Shown here: positions 36,223-47,414 of the stretch, piece after piece | How the letters are laid out: every line of letters starts with the position of its first letter | How positions within the stretch are numbered: position 1 is the first letter of the stretch | Assembly: GCA_941918925.1 (NCBI GenBank) | Contig: OW799233.1 | Coordinates: forward strand, 82,218,055-82,282,054 | Direction of reading: 5' to 3' | DNA from: Phyto melanocephala | Taxonomy: Eukaryota > Arthropoda > Insecta > Diptera > Rhinophoridae | Length of the DNA: 64,000 nucleotides | Notes under the pieces: model-generated | What the model saw: only the letters and a program-made list of their open reading frames with translations | Databases searched by the model: none | Told to the model about the DNA's origin: nothing | Translations under genes and position numbers: made by a program

Positions 36223-37447
36223 CGGGAAGGGAGGAAAATGCCTGATGCATCTCAGATACTGTCGTCACGGTTCTGGTATGAGGAGCTTGCATCCACTAAA
36301 ACCCCCCCCCCCCTTTTTCGAGCCGTTGTCCACCCTGGGACCGCTTTCGCATTGCTTCAGAGCGGGGCTCCTCTTTTTTTTCTATCGAACAGCCGTCGTT
36401 ATGCCTACGTCTAGGTGCCGCTTTTTTGCGCGTAGTAGCCTTTCAACATACGTTGCCACGTGTTCCCATTTAGTCTCATTATCCATCATGAGATCCACAA
36501 TATTTACTGGAGATATTTTCCCTACGATTTCCTCTAAGTTGTGTCGTTCCACACGCCATCTCTCACACTTGAAGAAAGTGTGCTCTGCATCGTCTATGCA
36601 GTTGTCTCCATACATACAGGTTCCCGTGTTTACCTTTCCCATTCTGTGTAGGTAATATAGGAAGTATCCATGTCCAGAAAGCATCTGTGTTACGAAATAG
36701 TTTTTTTCGCCATGCTTTCTGTTTACCCATTTATCGAGGTCTGTTATCAGCCTCCCTGTCCATCTGCCTCGTGATTCGCTGTCCCATCTCTCCTGCCACC
36801 TTCGCATGGTATGTGTTCTCCTTGTCGTTTCCGATTCTCTGTTCGTTTCTTCAATCATTCTTCGATTTTCCAAAGGACTCTCCTTTCCTCGGCTAGTAAA
36901 TCAGTAGGGATAGATCCGCTTATAACAAGTACTGCCGGTTCCGAGACTGTACGATATGCTGAGGATACTCTTAGAGCAGAGGTGCGTTGAACATCTGCCA
37001 GCAGATGCTGGCTATCTTCTATACTTCGCCTGTAGGGCATCAGCCCAGATTTCGCATCCATATAAGAGGTTTGAACTTTATCAGTTTCCTCTTGGAGTAG
37101 CTCGGGCCCCCAGTATTCGCCATAAGTCTGCTGTGAGAAACTGTCACCTGAGCCGCTTTAGTTGCAGCATATTCGAGCTGGTCTCGGAACAATAATCTAT
37201 TATCTAACCTTAAAACTAGATATTTAATCCACTAGCTTGTCTTAATTGTCTCAGACAAGACCCTCATGTCCACCTCTTTCTCTGAGCTTTTTCCATGTTA
37301 CGTGCTGCAATAACGGCCACAATGTCGTCGGCATAACCGACCAGGTAGGTGTCACCTGGCATCTCGATATGCAGGATATCATCATAACTCATATTCCACA
37401 GTTCAGGACCTAGAATCGAGCCCTGTGCTGCTCCTGCGGTAATCTGC
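36223..37447 (-). pseudogene. 5'-truncated R1-type non-LTR retrotransposon remnant
   Basis: Read from right to left: GSILGPELWNMSYDDIL, then the catalytic YADD box (about 37324-37335), then VSSAYRTVSEPAVLVISG in the frame 37061-36855. The C-terminal frame 36873-36382 follows, with VTQMLSGHGYFLYYLHRMGK and a zinc-knuckle-like C...C...H...C (CMYGDNCIDDAEHTFFKC). Frames change between blocks, and about 150 residues between YADD and the SAYRTVS block are lost or scrambled. The C-terminal layout parallels the element at 39564 but is clearly a different subfamily. A poly(A) tail and an AAT tract mark its 3' end. Confidence 0.75.
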
Positions 37448-37449
37448 TT

Positions 37450-38955
37450 TTAATAAAAATAGTGCATTACAACTAGGGTTGTGAATTAAAATCTATTTAC
37501 GAGAAGAATAAAGAGAGCCTTTTTAATGTTACAAACACGATTATAAAGAAACAAAAATTGAAAAAATTGTGCAAATAAGATTTTATCTTAACTAAATTGT
37601 TGAAAACGTAAAAATCTTAGACAGCATTTTATATTCAGTTGTGTATGTTTCAAAAACAGTTGGACTAATTGTTATGATTTCCATTTTTTAGAATTGTCAA
37701 ACAAAGATATGCCTGCCAGTTTTTATACAAAAAAAGGCGAATTATTTTTTTAAATACAAGTTTGACATTTAAAAATGAGATTGAATGAAAAGCCAACGGT
37801 CAGTTTTAGTGTGTTCCTTGCTTGTTAAGTGTTACTTGGTTTTAAGAAAGTCAAACACAAGGTATATTTATTAGAGACGTGTATGCAATGGAAAATTCGT
37901 TGTTATTTTGTTAGATATTTATAAAATATTTAATTTACTGTGTTTGACAGCCGCATGTGTCATCAGCTGGGTATCAATTCTCGTTCTTTTAAATCAAAAC
38001 TGTTTGTACAGTAAGTGAAAGGTATGGTGACACCATATGATATGACACACAAAAACTTTTTATTTAACAGTTTCACAGAATAAGAATTGAACTCTGGACT
38101 GATAGCTGATATTATTTCGTTATGGTCCGGTTTTTCCTCGCCTATAAAAATATTTGATCAATTTTAATAAAATATATAAAAAGTGTTGAACAGTGGAATA
38201 AGTGAAAATTTTGTAGTCGAAATTGAAGAATTGGAAGAAAACTAATTTGTTTCTAAGAATTTGTTCAACACATAGAAGAGTACAAAACTGTATTATAAAA
38301 ACAAAGCAGCAAGAAATGAAGTCGAAATAGTTTTTCCAATTGTTTTCTTGCGTATCGCAAGAAATGAAAAAAAATATTTTTTTATATAAAAGTACATACT
38401 TGAAAATTATTAAAGGAAAGGTGTTTAAGATGCATACTTTATATATAGATTTTAGTTTGTTTTAATGTATTTAAGTGTCATAATTTTTAAAATTTTGAAA
38501 GAAATTTAAAAAATTTACAATTTTTTTCAATACACCAACTATAAATATGTTTTTGTTCTTGTATTCAGGTTTAAATTTATTGTTAGAGAGAGCGCATAAA
38601 ATTATCCAGTTTCTATACTTTAATGAAAAAGTGACAAAATCAGCTTAAGAATAAAGTATTATATTAGTTATAATTAAACCCTTTAAAAACTTTTCCATTT
38701 AAAACCCGCAACTGAGTAAATACTGAGTAATTTAAAATAATTTCTCTCACAAAATCATTAGGGGCAAGAAGTTCATGTGTTTACTTTAAAATACTCAGTA
38801 AATAATCTGTCACTTTACTCTCTCAATTTGTGTCCTCCAGTAAATTACAGTAAGAACTTTTGAAAGATTGTAACAAGTTTTGTGTAAACGAACGAACGTG
38901 TCGGTCTGTATTTTATTAAATCCAAAAAAAATAAATATATGTAGTTATCTCAGAA
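37450..38955. other. AT-rich DNA without a recognisable gene
   Basis: No coding region, terminal repeats or splice-like exon supported. Confidence 0.5.
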
Positions 38956-39498
38956 AACACCAGTAAGAGCGCTATATTCGGCCGTGCCGAATTTTATATA
39001 CCCTTCACAACGTGTAGTCATGCACTAACAGCAGTTTGTATCACCATTCATCTCATATGATATACGTAAATACATAAATAAAAACATCCCATTGTAAAAT
39101 TATAAATTTACGTAGGTATGTATATATGTTAAAAAAAAATTTAAAAAAAAATTTAAGAAAAAAATTTAAGAAAAAAAATTAAAAAAAAAAAATTAATATA
39201 AATAATAAATATAAAACAAAAAAAAATAAAAAAAAACTTAAAAACAAAAAAAAATTTAAAAAAAAAATATAATAAAATTATAAATAATATATAAAATAAA
39301 AAATAAAAAAAATATATACAAAAAAAAAAAAATTAAAAAAAATAATTAATATAAATAATAAATATAAAACAAAAAAAAAATTTTAAAACAAAAAAAAAAT
39401 AAAAAAAAAATAATAAAATTATAAATAATATATAAAATAAAAAATAAATATTAAAAAAAAATTTTTTTGGCTCAGCTGGGATTCGATGCCATGCTTAC

Positions 39499-39563
39499 TC
39501 TAAGCAGTATACATGTATGTATGTATGTATGTATGTATGTATGTATGTATGTATGTATGTATG
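39499..39563. repeat. (ATGT)n tract flanking the retrotransposon 3' end
   Basis: About 14 ATGT units, directly followed by the T-run that is the retrotransposon poly(A) tail on the other strand. Confidence 0.95.
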
Positions 39564-39592
<29 letters not shown>

Positions 39593-39594
<2 letters not shown>

Positions 39595-39746
39595 TAACGA
39601 GGTGAAATGATCGCAAGACCCTGGTACTCAGGTCAACCAGGAGTGCGTGACTTTAACACGCTAAAACACCTCGGTACACTGGCCCAAAATCCCTGCGGAA
39701 CTACCACAAAGCTATACATCGCAGGGGGGAAGGTACAACACCCAAA
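39593..39746 (-). other. Retrotransposon 3' UTR
   Basis: About 150 nt between the ORF2 stop and the poly(A) tail. No AATAAA-dependent signal is obvious; the RNA ends ...CACCTCGTTAATAAAAA. Confidence 0.7.
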
Positions 39747-41720
39747 CTATAACATCCTATTACGGATTTTCTCAACCCTACGAAGTTCAATGAGAACCAA
39801 TCTAGCGTATTCACATACATACTCCCAACTGCGTGCAGAGGACAACATAATCTCCACTATATTACTGTGATCAACACTACGGCCTATCATCCCCTCAAGG
39901 TGTATTCTCTCCCTATCAAAACGCGAGCACGAAAAGAATACATGTTCAGCATTCTCCTCGACATTACCATCACAACTCGGACAGAACGGAGAAGTATCAT
40001 TACCAAATCTGTATAAGTAAGACCGGAAACAACCGTGTCCACTAAGCAACTGCGTAACATAGAAGTCCAGATCCCCATGTGTTCGCCCGAGCCATGGGAC
40101 TAAGTCAGGAATAAGAGAAAACGTCCATCTACCCTTCTCTGACAAGGACCATCGCCGCTGCCACTCAGCAATCGTTTCAATATCTGAGAAGCTTCTGATC
40201 TGAAGATCAATTGGCATCATTCCTGCAATCACCAATGCTGCATCATCTGATACAGTCCGGAAAGCACAAATAACTCGCAAAGCAGCCAGTCTATATACTG
40301 GGCTTATAATTCCCTTATAGGTCTTCAACCCAAGAGCCCGAGACCAAATAGGTGATGCATACATAATCACACTCTTAACTACTCCAGCCAGAAGTTTCCG
40401 ACGTAAGTACTTTGGGCCTCTCGTATTTGGCATTATACGAGACAGAGCAGTATATGTTCTCGAAGACTTCTCAGCAACATAAAGCAGATGATCCTTAAAA
40501 GATAAACGACAATCTATCATAACCCCAAGATATTTAAGCGAAGGTTTCGTCTCAATACAACACGATCCCACATTCAATTTCACAGACTCCATTGACCTAC
40601 GGCTGGATATCAAAATCGCCTCTGTCTTTTGGTCAGCGAGCCCCAAATTAACAGATTCCAACCAGGAGCGCACAATTCCTATGCTTGCATTAGCAATGGT
40701 CGTAATCTCCACTAACTCCCTAGCGACACATATCAGGGCTATGTCATCGGCAAAACCGACAATCTTAGCCCCATCGGGAAGAGACACACGGAGTATGCCA
40801 TCATACATCACATTCCACAACAACGGTCCGAGAACCGAACCCTGTGGGACCCCACCTGTGATATTATGCTGTCGCATGCCCTTGTCGGTTTCGTACAGCA
40901 GGATTCTGTCACGGAAGTAATCCTTCACTATAGCCAACAAGTACTCAGGAATCGCTAAACGCGTGAGAGAATTCACTATAACCTCCCAGTTCGCCGAGTT
41001 AAATGCATTCCTGACGTCGAGCGTTACCACTACGCAATACTCCTTTGTGCCATTCCTCCATCGTTTGCCCTCAATCGCCGCAGTGGCCGTATGAACCACT
41101 ACGTTCAATGCATCCACAGTCGATCTTGCCTTTCTAAAACCAAATTGATTATCAGATAGACCTCCTACGCACTCAACATATTCCTCTAGTCTCCTACAAA
41201 CTATGCTTTCCAACAGCTTCCCAAACGTATCAATCATACAGAGTGGTCGGTAGGAGGAAGGATCCTCCTGAGGTTTTCCCTGTTTCAATAACAAAACTAG
41301 CTTTTGCCTTTTCCACATACTCGGAAATTTACCATGGCGTAAACACGAATTGATCAAATGGATAACCTGAACAGGGCAATACTTGAAAGTCTCCCTTACT
41401 ACCGCATTCGGTATGCCATCTAAGCCAGGGGTTTTCCCGTCCCTAAATTTGCTCATGGCAGCTTCAACCTCAACTGTCGTGACAAGCGGAAAGTCAAATA
41501 CCATATGAACAGTATCAGTCTGCCAAGATGTCACACCTTGGTAAGGAAATAAGTGATCCACTATGCGCCTAAGTACTTCAGCATCCTTAGGTGGTGGAGG
41601 ATTTAGACACTTTAGCCTTTTTGTTACCAGCTTATAAGCCAGACCCCATGGGTCGTTTTCAACCTCTTCACACATCTGTATGAAACATGCCCTCTTACTC
41701 CTACTGATCGCCATTTTCAA
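39747..41720 (-). pseudogene. ORF2 second part: reverse transcriptase of R1-clade element
   Basis: Encodes the polymerase that primes on nicked target DNA. Over 657 codons I see KTPGLDGIPN (about 96-105), SSYRPLCMIDTFGKLLE (155-171), LDVRNAFNSANW (234-245), GGVPQGSVLGP (289-299) and the catalytic FADD (323-326). These are followed by KYLGV in the thumb and a C-terminal knuckle CPSCDGNVEENAEHVFFSC. The frame stays open upstream past the first listed codon as DEHRDQYRRIRKS, back to a TAG at 41769-41771. It therefore continues the endonuclease frame after a frameshift rather than being a separate protein. All RT motifs look intact. Confidence 0.85.
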
Positions 41721-42667
41721 GGATTTGCGGATGCGCCTATATTGGTCACGGTGCTCGTCATTCCCGGCCTACCTCGGCTTCTAGTATACCGTCGTCTAGC
41801 CCGGATACATTCCGACCGTAGTTGAGAAATTTTCCCGTTCCACCAATATACCGGCCGCTTGTTCGCACTCATCCTCTTTTTAATCATAGACGTATCGCAT
41901 GCCTCCGATACCCTACTTATGAGTTGCGCAGCCATTGTTTCAGGCTGCCCTTGCAACCTCATATTATCCACCACTACCCCAAATAATTCCCTATCAAGGC
42001 TATCTGTTTTCCATCCCGAAATTCGTTCCGGGTGTATAATCATTGCATCCTGGCGCAATTCCTCCCTAATATCAATCAATATAGCATTATGATCGCTATG
42101 TGTGTATATCCCGGGCATGCTCCATCCTACCCTTCCCATAATATTAGCGCTAGCAAAGGCAACATCAATAATTGACCCCGCTTCGCCTCTTGAGAAAGTG
42201 TGCTCAGCTCCGTTGTTTAACAGAATCACATTAAGTGTAGAAAATGACTCCACTAGTATCCGACCCCTAGAATTTATGCATGGGCAGCCCCATTCTATCG
42301 CCCACGCATTGAAGTCGCCGGCAATAACCACGGGACCTCTTGAGCATGCATCAGAAACGATATTGTGAACAATTCGTTCAAACTCCAATAAGGAATATCT
42401 CGGGGGAACGTAGCAGCTATAGAAGCAAATCCCATGCACAATAGCCCGAGTAAAACCAGTAAACTGTAAGGCAGGATCTCGCAGCCCCAATTCACTGATT
42501 AACCATATCGCCGACGTCTTGGTAATGTCCGATAACCAATTAACCGAGTCCCGGCATCGATACGGTTCACTTAAGAGTGCTAAGTCTATATTCATCTCCC
42601 GAACACTCTGTTTCAGCAGATCCTGTGCCGCCTGACAGTGATTCAGATTTAGTTGTAAGACTCTCAT
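41717..42667 (-). pseudogene. ORF2 first part: APE-type endonuclease of R1-clade element
   Basis: Makes the first-strand nick at the target. It starts at ATG 42667, which overlaps the ORF1 stop (ATGA). The N-terminus MRVLQLNLNH carries the active-site Asn; E34 lies in LLSEPY, GDFNAW at 117-122, SIIDVAFAS at 165-173 and HSDH at 190-193, matching the exonuclease/endonuclease/phosphatase fold of R1, TRAS and Waldo elements. The frame leaves homology after RGRPG and ends with TGA at 41717. The true continuation (NDEHRDQYRRI) is in another frame, so there is a frameshift at about 41717-41768. Confidence 0.85.
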
Positions 42668-44103
42668 CCTCGATGTCTAAGGCGTTCGATCGCTTTCTTG
42701 TAAAACGGACAGACAAAACAGCCAGTTACATGATCACTCTTTACCCTAGGGTTTACACAACTACACAGCACACATGATGGTCGGTTATTACACACCCCAA
42801 TCCTGTGACCAGATACGCCACACTGTAGGCATTTGTCAGCGTAATCATTCTGACTTTTGCACCTACTCGCAGTATGACCAAAGTCCAAACATCTGTAGCA
42901 CCTAATTGGTGCCATTTTCCCTCGTATCCTACATATCACCCATCCAATACGTATCTTAGCGGTCTCAATAAGGTAGCCCGCCAACTCAGAACTCAGACCA
43001 ATAGTGGCAGTCTGTGTTCCCCTATACGATTTCCTCAAAGACTTAATCACAGACGGTTTCAACGCACTAAATTTATCGGAAACTTCCAAAAGAGAATGTA
43101 ATACCTCGTCTTTCGTCGTAACCTCATCTATATCCCTAATCTCCAAGAGCACCTCATGCGTCAAGGCACGTACCTCAGCCGTCTCGCCCAGCACACCCTC
43201 GACAGCTGTCTTAAAATCGGCCGTACTATTATGTAGGGGTTTATTTAACTCGAAGAGCAATTCACCCCTACGTGTCTTCCTAATGTTTCTAACACTCTGG
43301 CCAAGTTCACTTAACCTTGGGTCACTCTTAACCTGCTTCAAAATATCCGCATAAGATCTTTCCCCACAATTTCTGACAACCAATACGTCCGGTCTCATTG
43401 GTTTCCTTCTTCTATGCGCTCTCGGCTGTACCTTCCTCCATTCCGATCCCTTATCCGTCACTGAGAGTCCCTCAGTATCGGCACGAGGATTAGTTCCCTC
43501 CGTATCGGCACGAGGCCTAGTTCCCTCAATATTGGCACGAGGCTTACTTCCCTCAGAATCCGCACGAGGCTTAGTGCCTAGAATCTCTACCCCACTATTA
43601 ATGACCTGTTCATTCATAGTGGACTTTTTCCTCTTCTTCCTGTTCCCCTTGGGACTCTGAGTAATTGGTCCCCTTTTAGACGATTGGGTTGGAAGAAGTG
43701 TCAACCGAGGTTGCTCCGTCTGGGCTTCTTTATCAACCATTTGAGCCTTTGGTGCACTATCTTCCGTACCAATCACCTCACACGTAGCCTGCATATACAA
43801 TGCCTGGATTTCCCGTGTGATCGTCTGAATATCCTTATGGATATTGCTTCTTGCCTTTATAAACTGCAGAGGCTTTTCTATCTTATCACCAAGTTTTCTC
43901 ATCACTTGGGTTTTACCACTCTGAGCCACTTCCGTAAGTGGCGTGCTCTTATCAGCATCAGAAGTAGAAAGTTCCCGTGGTGGTGATCTTACCATCACAG
44001 AGCTTCTCCTAAATGGGTCCGAAGCCCCTACACCCTCAGTTTCACCTCTTCCACACTTCCTGCTACTCTTTCCATCTTCATTATTATTTTTAATCATTGC
44101 CAT
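42664..44103 (-). CDS. ORF1 (Gag-like RNA-binding protein) of R1-clade element
   Basis: 479 codons, uninterrupted. The N-terminal half is charged and low-complexity, with a basic GNRKKRKKS stretch and a 4 x 9-residue repeat (PRADTEG type). The middle region (VLVVRNCGERSYADILKQVK onward) matches the conserved central domain of R1-clade ORF1. Three zinc knuckles near the C-terminus are CYRCLDFGHTASRC, CLQCGVSGHRIGVC and CVLCSC...HVTGC (from about residue 402). It would bind element RNA to form the retrotransposition particle. The stop overlaps the ORF2 start as ATGA, suggesting coupled reinitiation. Confidence 0.88.
   Translation of the reverse strand: MAMIKNNNEDGKSSRKCGRGETEGVGASDPFRRSSVMVRSPPRELSTSDADKSTPLTEVAQSGKTQVMRKLGDKIEKPLQFIKARSNIHKDIQTITREIQALYMQATCEVIGTEDSAPKAQMVDKEAQTEQPRLTLLPTQSSKRGPITQSPKGNRKKRKKSTMNEQVINSGVEILGTKPRADSEGSKPRANIEGTRPRADTEGTNPRADTEGLSVTDKGSEWRKVQPRAHRRRKPMRPDVLVVRNCGERSYADILKQVKSDPRLSELGQSVRNIRKTRRGELLFELNKPLHNSTADFKTAVEGVLGETAEVRALTHEVLLEIRDIDEVTTKDEVLHSLLEVSDKFSALKPSVIKSLRKSYRGTQTATIGLSSELAGYLIETAKIRIGWVICRIRGKMAPIRCYRCLDFGHTASRCKSQNDYADKCLQCGVSGHRIGVCNNRPSCVLCSCVNPRVKSDHVTGCFVCPFYKKAIERLRHRG
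43471..43578 (-). repeat. 27-bp minisatellite inside ORF1
   Basis: Four 27-bp units (CTCNNTATNGGCACGAGGNNTANTNCC on the plus strand, with substitutions) encode four 9-residue repeats such as KPRADSEGS and RPRADTEGT. The period preserves the frame. Confidence 0.9.
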
Positions 44104-44830
44104 TTGTCCAAACTCAAAGCCGCTATCTCCAACCGATGTACAGTCGCGTTTACAACCCCATGGTTATCTATGCAAGCAGGGAGGCCATGCGAGGGTTGAC
44201 ATGAGATTCTTATGGAACCCCAAGCCAGAGCCAGGTCCGCGTTAGTCGGGAATTATCATCCGAGCCTGTACCACCAACTTAATGGCGACGTTCTTCGAGC
44301 GCACTTTAAGACTGCCAAGTTTTAATAGGAGGAGGCGGTTGTAGCATTAGCCTAGAAGCCGTTTCTGAGCAGTGTCACCTCCACATACTAAGGTTCTAGA
44401 ATACTACAGACCGTCGGCCCAGGGTTCAACAAATCCATACCATGTTCCAGAAATGCCATAATTAAGATCGTACTGGACTTGATCTTAATGCCTTTCGGCG
44501 GGTTACATACACAGCGGACCCACTGGTGTGAGCAAACAGGTCCCATAGCCGCGAAACAAAAAATTTCACAAGCCTCTGTGCTTTAACCGGGGAATCCACG
44601 AAGGCATCCCACCTCCATCTGCACCTCTTTCAAGGGCATCCCCGGTGGATACCAAGCCAAACGGCGGCATCCAATTGCAGTTCACCATCGAGCCCTTGTG
44701 TTAATTCACAGTATGCTCTCAGAATCTGCCGCTCTTGGTCGGGGACTGCTTATTCTTCGCAGCTGACCCGTAGGTCGTTCAGTTATCCGCCACCTACTGA
44801 CCCCGATAGTAGCCTGAGCTCAGCCCTATC
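44104..44830 (-). promoter_or_regulatory. Retrotransposon 5' leader
   Basis: 727 nt from the inferred 5' end (GATAGGGCTGAGCTCAGGCT on the minus strand) to the ORF1 ATG. It is far richer in GC than the surroundings and abruptly meets the ATGT tract, which marks the element end. R1-clade leaders usually carry an internal promoter; I cannot locate one. Confidence 0.6.
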
Positions 44831-44906
44831 ATGTATGTATGTATGTATGTACGTATGTATGTATGTATGTATGTATGTATGTATGTATGTATGTATGTAT
44901 GTATGT
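44831..44906. repeat. (ATGT)n tract flanking the retrotransposon 5' end
   Basis: About 19 ATGT units with one ACGT variant. It is the other half of the microsatellite at 39499-39563. Confidence 0.95.
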
Positions 44907-45214
44907 AGGTGGTCGTGGTTTTTTGCTCATATCTCAGTTGTTTATGTACCGATGTTTCTGATTTTCAATACCGATCTACTCCCGAATATTTCTGATATTT
45001 TAATACCTTACCCGGGTCAAAGCGATGTCGGGTTGCCTCAACATGATTTCAACATATACACGAACAGACTGATGGAGCTTAATCGACTCCCCTATTCATA
45101 AGCTTTCAGAAAATATATACTTTATGGGGTCGGAAATGAAAATTGTAGAAATTTCACACGGAATGACAAACCTATATATACCCTTTTTCACTGTGTGAAG
45201 GATATAAAAAAGAA

Positions 45215-45960
45215 AAAAAACAAAAGTGACAAGATGTCTTCTTCAGCCGTCATCAAGAAATTTTAAACGGCTTGCCTCTCTAGTATACTTGCCATACACG
45301 AATCTGGAGAAAATCAAATGTTTTACGGCTTACGCGGAGAAGGGTGTAAACTGCAGGAATGATAAATGACAAATTGTTTTAAAACTATTGCCTGAACAAT
45401 TTATCATGGTAATATTATTGCCACTTATGGGATTCCTGCGAAAACTAAAAAGGATGAAATGAAAGAGATGAAATTGCTGTTACCTTGTTTGCAATAGTTG
45501 CTACACATTAACTTTAGTGTAAAGAATTTAATTTTAAACAATAAGGTTCGAGAAATTTTTCAAATACGGCCAAAAAATCGAAAAAAACAATGTCTTGAGC
45601 AAAACTTTTCATACTCATCACAATAACTTAAATGTAGATCTTTTGATGCACATTGCTCCCGAATCGTATCATGAAATGTTGAAGTCTATGAAATTGGTCA
45701 TCAACTCCACAATGAAGAGATTACTCTGACCATAACTCTGAATTTACAACATGTGAATTTTATATAGAATATGCCGTTTAAAATGAGCGAACAAATGGTG
45801 TCGAACATGATAAAGACCATTCATTGCACCATTAAAACTAAATACCACCCCGAAGGTCTAGAAGGGCCCAAGGAAGATATCGTGTTTTCATTACCTTTTA
45901 GATATAAATAATAAAATAAATAAAATAATTTGTCTCGTTTCAACCAGTCACTACACTAAA
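45215..45960. other. Unassigned DNA, possibly decayed coding sequence
   Basis: Less AT-rich than its surroundings. Short protein-like runs on the plus strand (LPYTNLEKIKCFTAYAEKGV, LLMHIAPESYHEMLKSMKL, TKYHPEGLEGPKEDIVFSLP) are separated by stops. I cannot assign a family. Confidence 0.3.
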
Positions 45961-45964
45961 CATT

Positions 45965-47154
45965 AACAAGTAAGAGCACTATAGACGGCTGTGCCGAAAT
46001 TTTCATACCCACCACCAATTTGAAATACTTTTATAGCACAAAATTTATTATTTAGTTATTTACAGTAATCGCTCTGGAATAATCTCGTTTTACTTTTTTT
46101 GTAAAACTTCGATATGCTGTTACTTTATTTTCATAAATTTATTTTTAGAATGAAGCATTAAATATTTCTATATTAGAAATGATACCACTGACTCTTATTT
46201 TTCAACAATGTTGTATTTTTACGGAAACTGTATAGTATAGTTTGGTACCCAGAGATAGTTAAAAAATAATATCAGCTTTGTGTGCGGATGTCACCTCCTA
46301 CTTTTTAAATTATAAAATTAATGGTTTTAATTCAACGTAGATAATCCATTACAGATTTAAGATAAAGCGTTATATGGGGGGTGAGCATTGAAGTGCGCTT
46401 CTCATTTTTTTTTCTGGCTATATACATTTAAATATTTCGATTTTATGAGCTTTTTAGTTTCATTAGCAGTAAATTATGTGAAAAGTGGGCGTTTAAGTAC
46501 TCGTCTCAAAGTAGCTTCAGCTAATAAAATCAACATGGATATTTATATATAGAGTCCCTTAATCTTTGTCCATAAAGAAATTATAGGCAATGATTGCAAT
46601 ATTTCAGAATTGTAAATCTAATTTTGTCAGTTTTATTAAGTTTTAAATTTTAAATGTACCGAAAAGTACACTGTGCAGTATAAATTTTCGTACAATTTGA
46701 TCTATAACTCTTTTCCTAATGCATACATTTTAGCAATTTTCTGAGAAAAATATTTCTTTTACTCAGGAAATATACATTCGAAATTTCATGGCCCTACGTT
46801 AATGCGTTTGGACACAATTGCATTTTATTCGAAATGGAAGGACACGGTTTTTTCGACCTACTCTTGCATTACGAGCTATAACTCTTTTTGTAATTTTCAA
46901 TTTATTTAGCCCATTTTCAATAAAAAAATAAACCTTGTGTATAAAAAATATTCTTGCAAAATGTGAGCCCCCTAGCTTTTTCGGTTCGAGCTCTATCGTG
47001 CCTTCAATAGACGGACAGACGGACGGAGATAGCTAGATCGTCATAAAATAAAACCAGGAATTAGAAAATATATACTTTATGGGATCTAGAATGGATATTT
47101 CAATGTGTTACAAACGGAATGACAAAATGAATATACCGTCAGACCATTTTTTGT
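45965..47154 (-). mobile_element. INE-1-like element, family B
   Basis: Starts AACAAGTAAGAGCACTATAG then ACGGCTGTGCCGAAATTTTC and TACCCACCACCAAT. It carries GTGAGCATTGAAG/GTGGGCGTTTAAG modules, GACGGACAGACGGACGGAGA and AATATACCGTCAGACCATTT. The last GGTGGCGGGTATA of the 5' end is lost. Confidence 0.8.
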
Positions 47155-47414
47155 CACAGTTATGCATATAACACAACTGAGTGTTCTGCGTTCGACCCAT
47201 TCAACCGTAATATATTTGTAAATCAGACTATACTGTTTTTGGTTTGTTTTTTTTACAATTTACAAAATTCTATTTTCCAAAAACAATTTGTATCATCAAT
47301 GTTGATTTAACACACATACTTTGGTATGCAACTTTAAATGCTTATAACTCTTAAAATGCAGAACCAATTTAAACAAGATTAAGATCTGCGGGAAAATTTG
47401 TTTCAGGTGAAATA

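Larger units (their letters stand above)
39564..44830 (-). mobile_element. R1-clade (Waldo-like) non-LTR retrotransposon, nearly full length
   Basis: The minus-strand order is a 5' leader (44830-44104), ORF1 with zinc knuckles, ORF2 with apurinic-type endonuclease and reverse transcriptase, a short 3' UTR, and a 29-nt poly(A) tail (T-run 39564-39592). Three CCHC knuckles in ORF1, the endonuclease N-terminus and a C-terminal CCHC knuckle fit the R1 clade. Both flanks are ATGT repeats, i.e. (ACAT)n on the coding strand. Waldo elements of this clade are reported to insert in ACAY repeats. ORF2 has one frameshift, so this copy is probably inactive. The exact target duplication cannot be set within the microsatellite. 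Confidence 0.85.
38959..45210 (-). mobile_element. INE-1-like element, family A, split by an R1-clade retrotransposon
   Basis: The left arm (38959-39563) carries the hairpin end (ATTCGGCCGTGCCGAAT), the A/T-rich block and GGCTCAGCTGGGATTCGATG. The right arm (44831-45210) carries GGTGGTCGTGGTTTTTTGCT, TTATGGGGTCGGAAATGAAA and the 5' end TATATACCCTTTTTCACTGT. Joined, the arms reproduce the order of the uninterrupted copy at 4251-5080. The retrotransposon interrupts the internal ATGT tract. Confidence 0.85.

Noticed and set aside
36095..36655. Plus-strand 186-codon frame
   Set aside because: It is antisense to the R1-type remnant and includes the AAT tract (poly-Asn) and poly-Phe; the real coding signal is on the minus strand.
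43004..43354. Plus-strand frames over the retrotransposon
   Set aside because: They are shadows of ORF1 and ORF2, which carry the zinc-knuckle, endonuclease and RT motifs on the minus strand.
44835..45101. Plus-strand 88-codon frame starting with MYVC repeats
   Set aside because: It runs from the ATGT tract into the non-coding body of an INE-1-like element.
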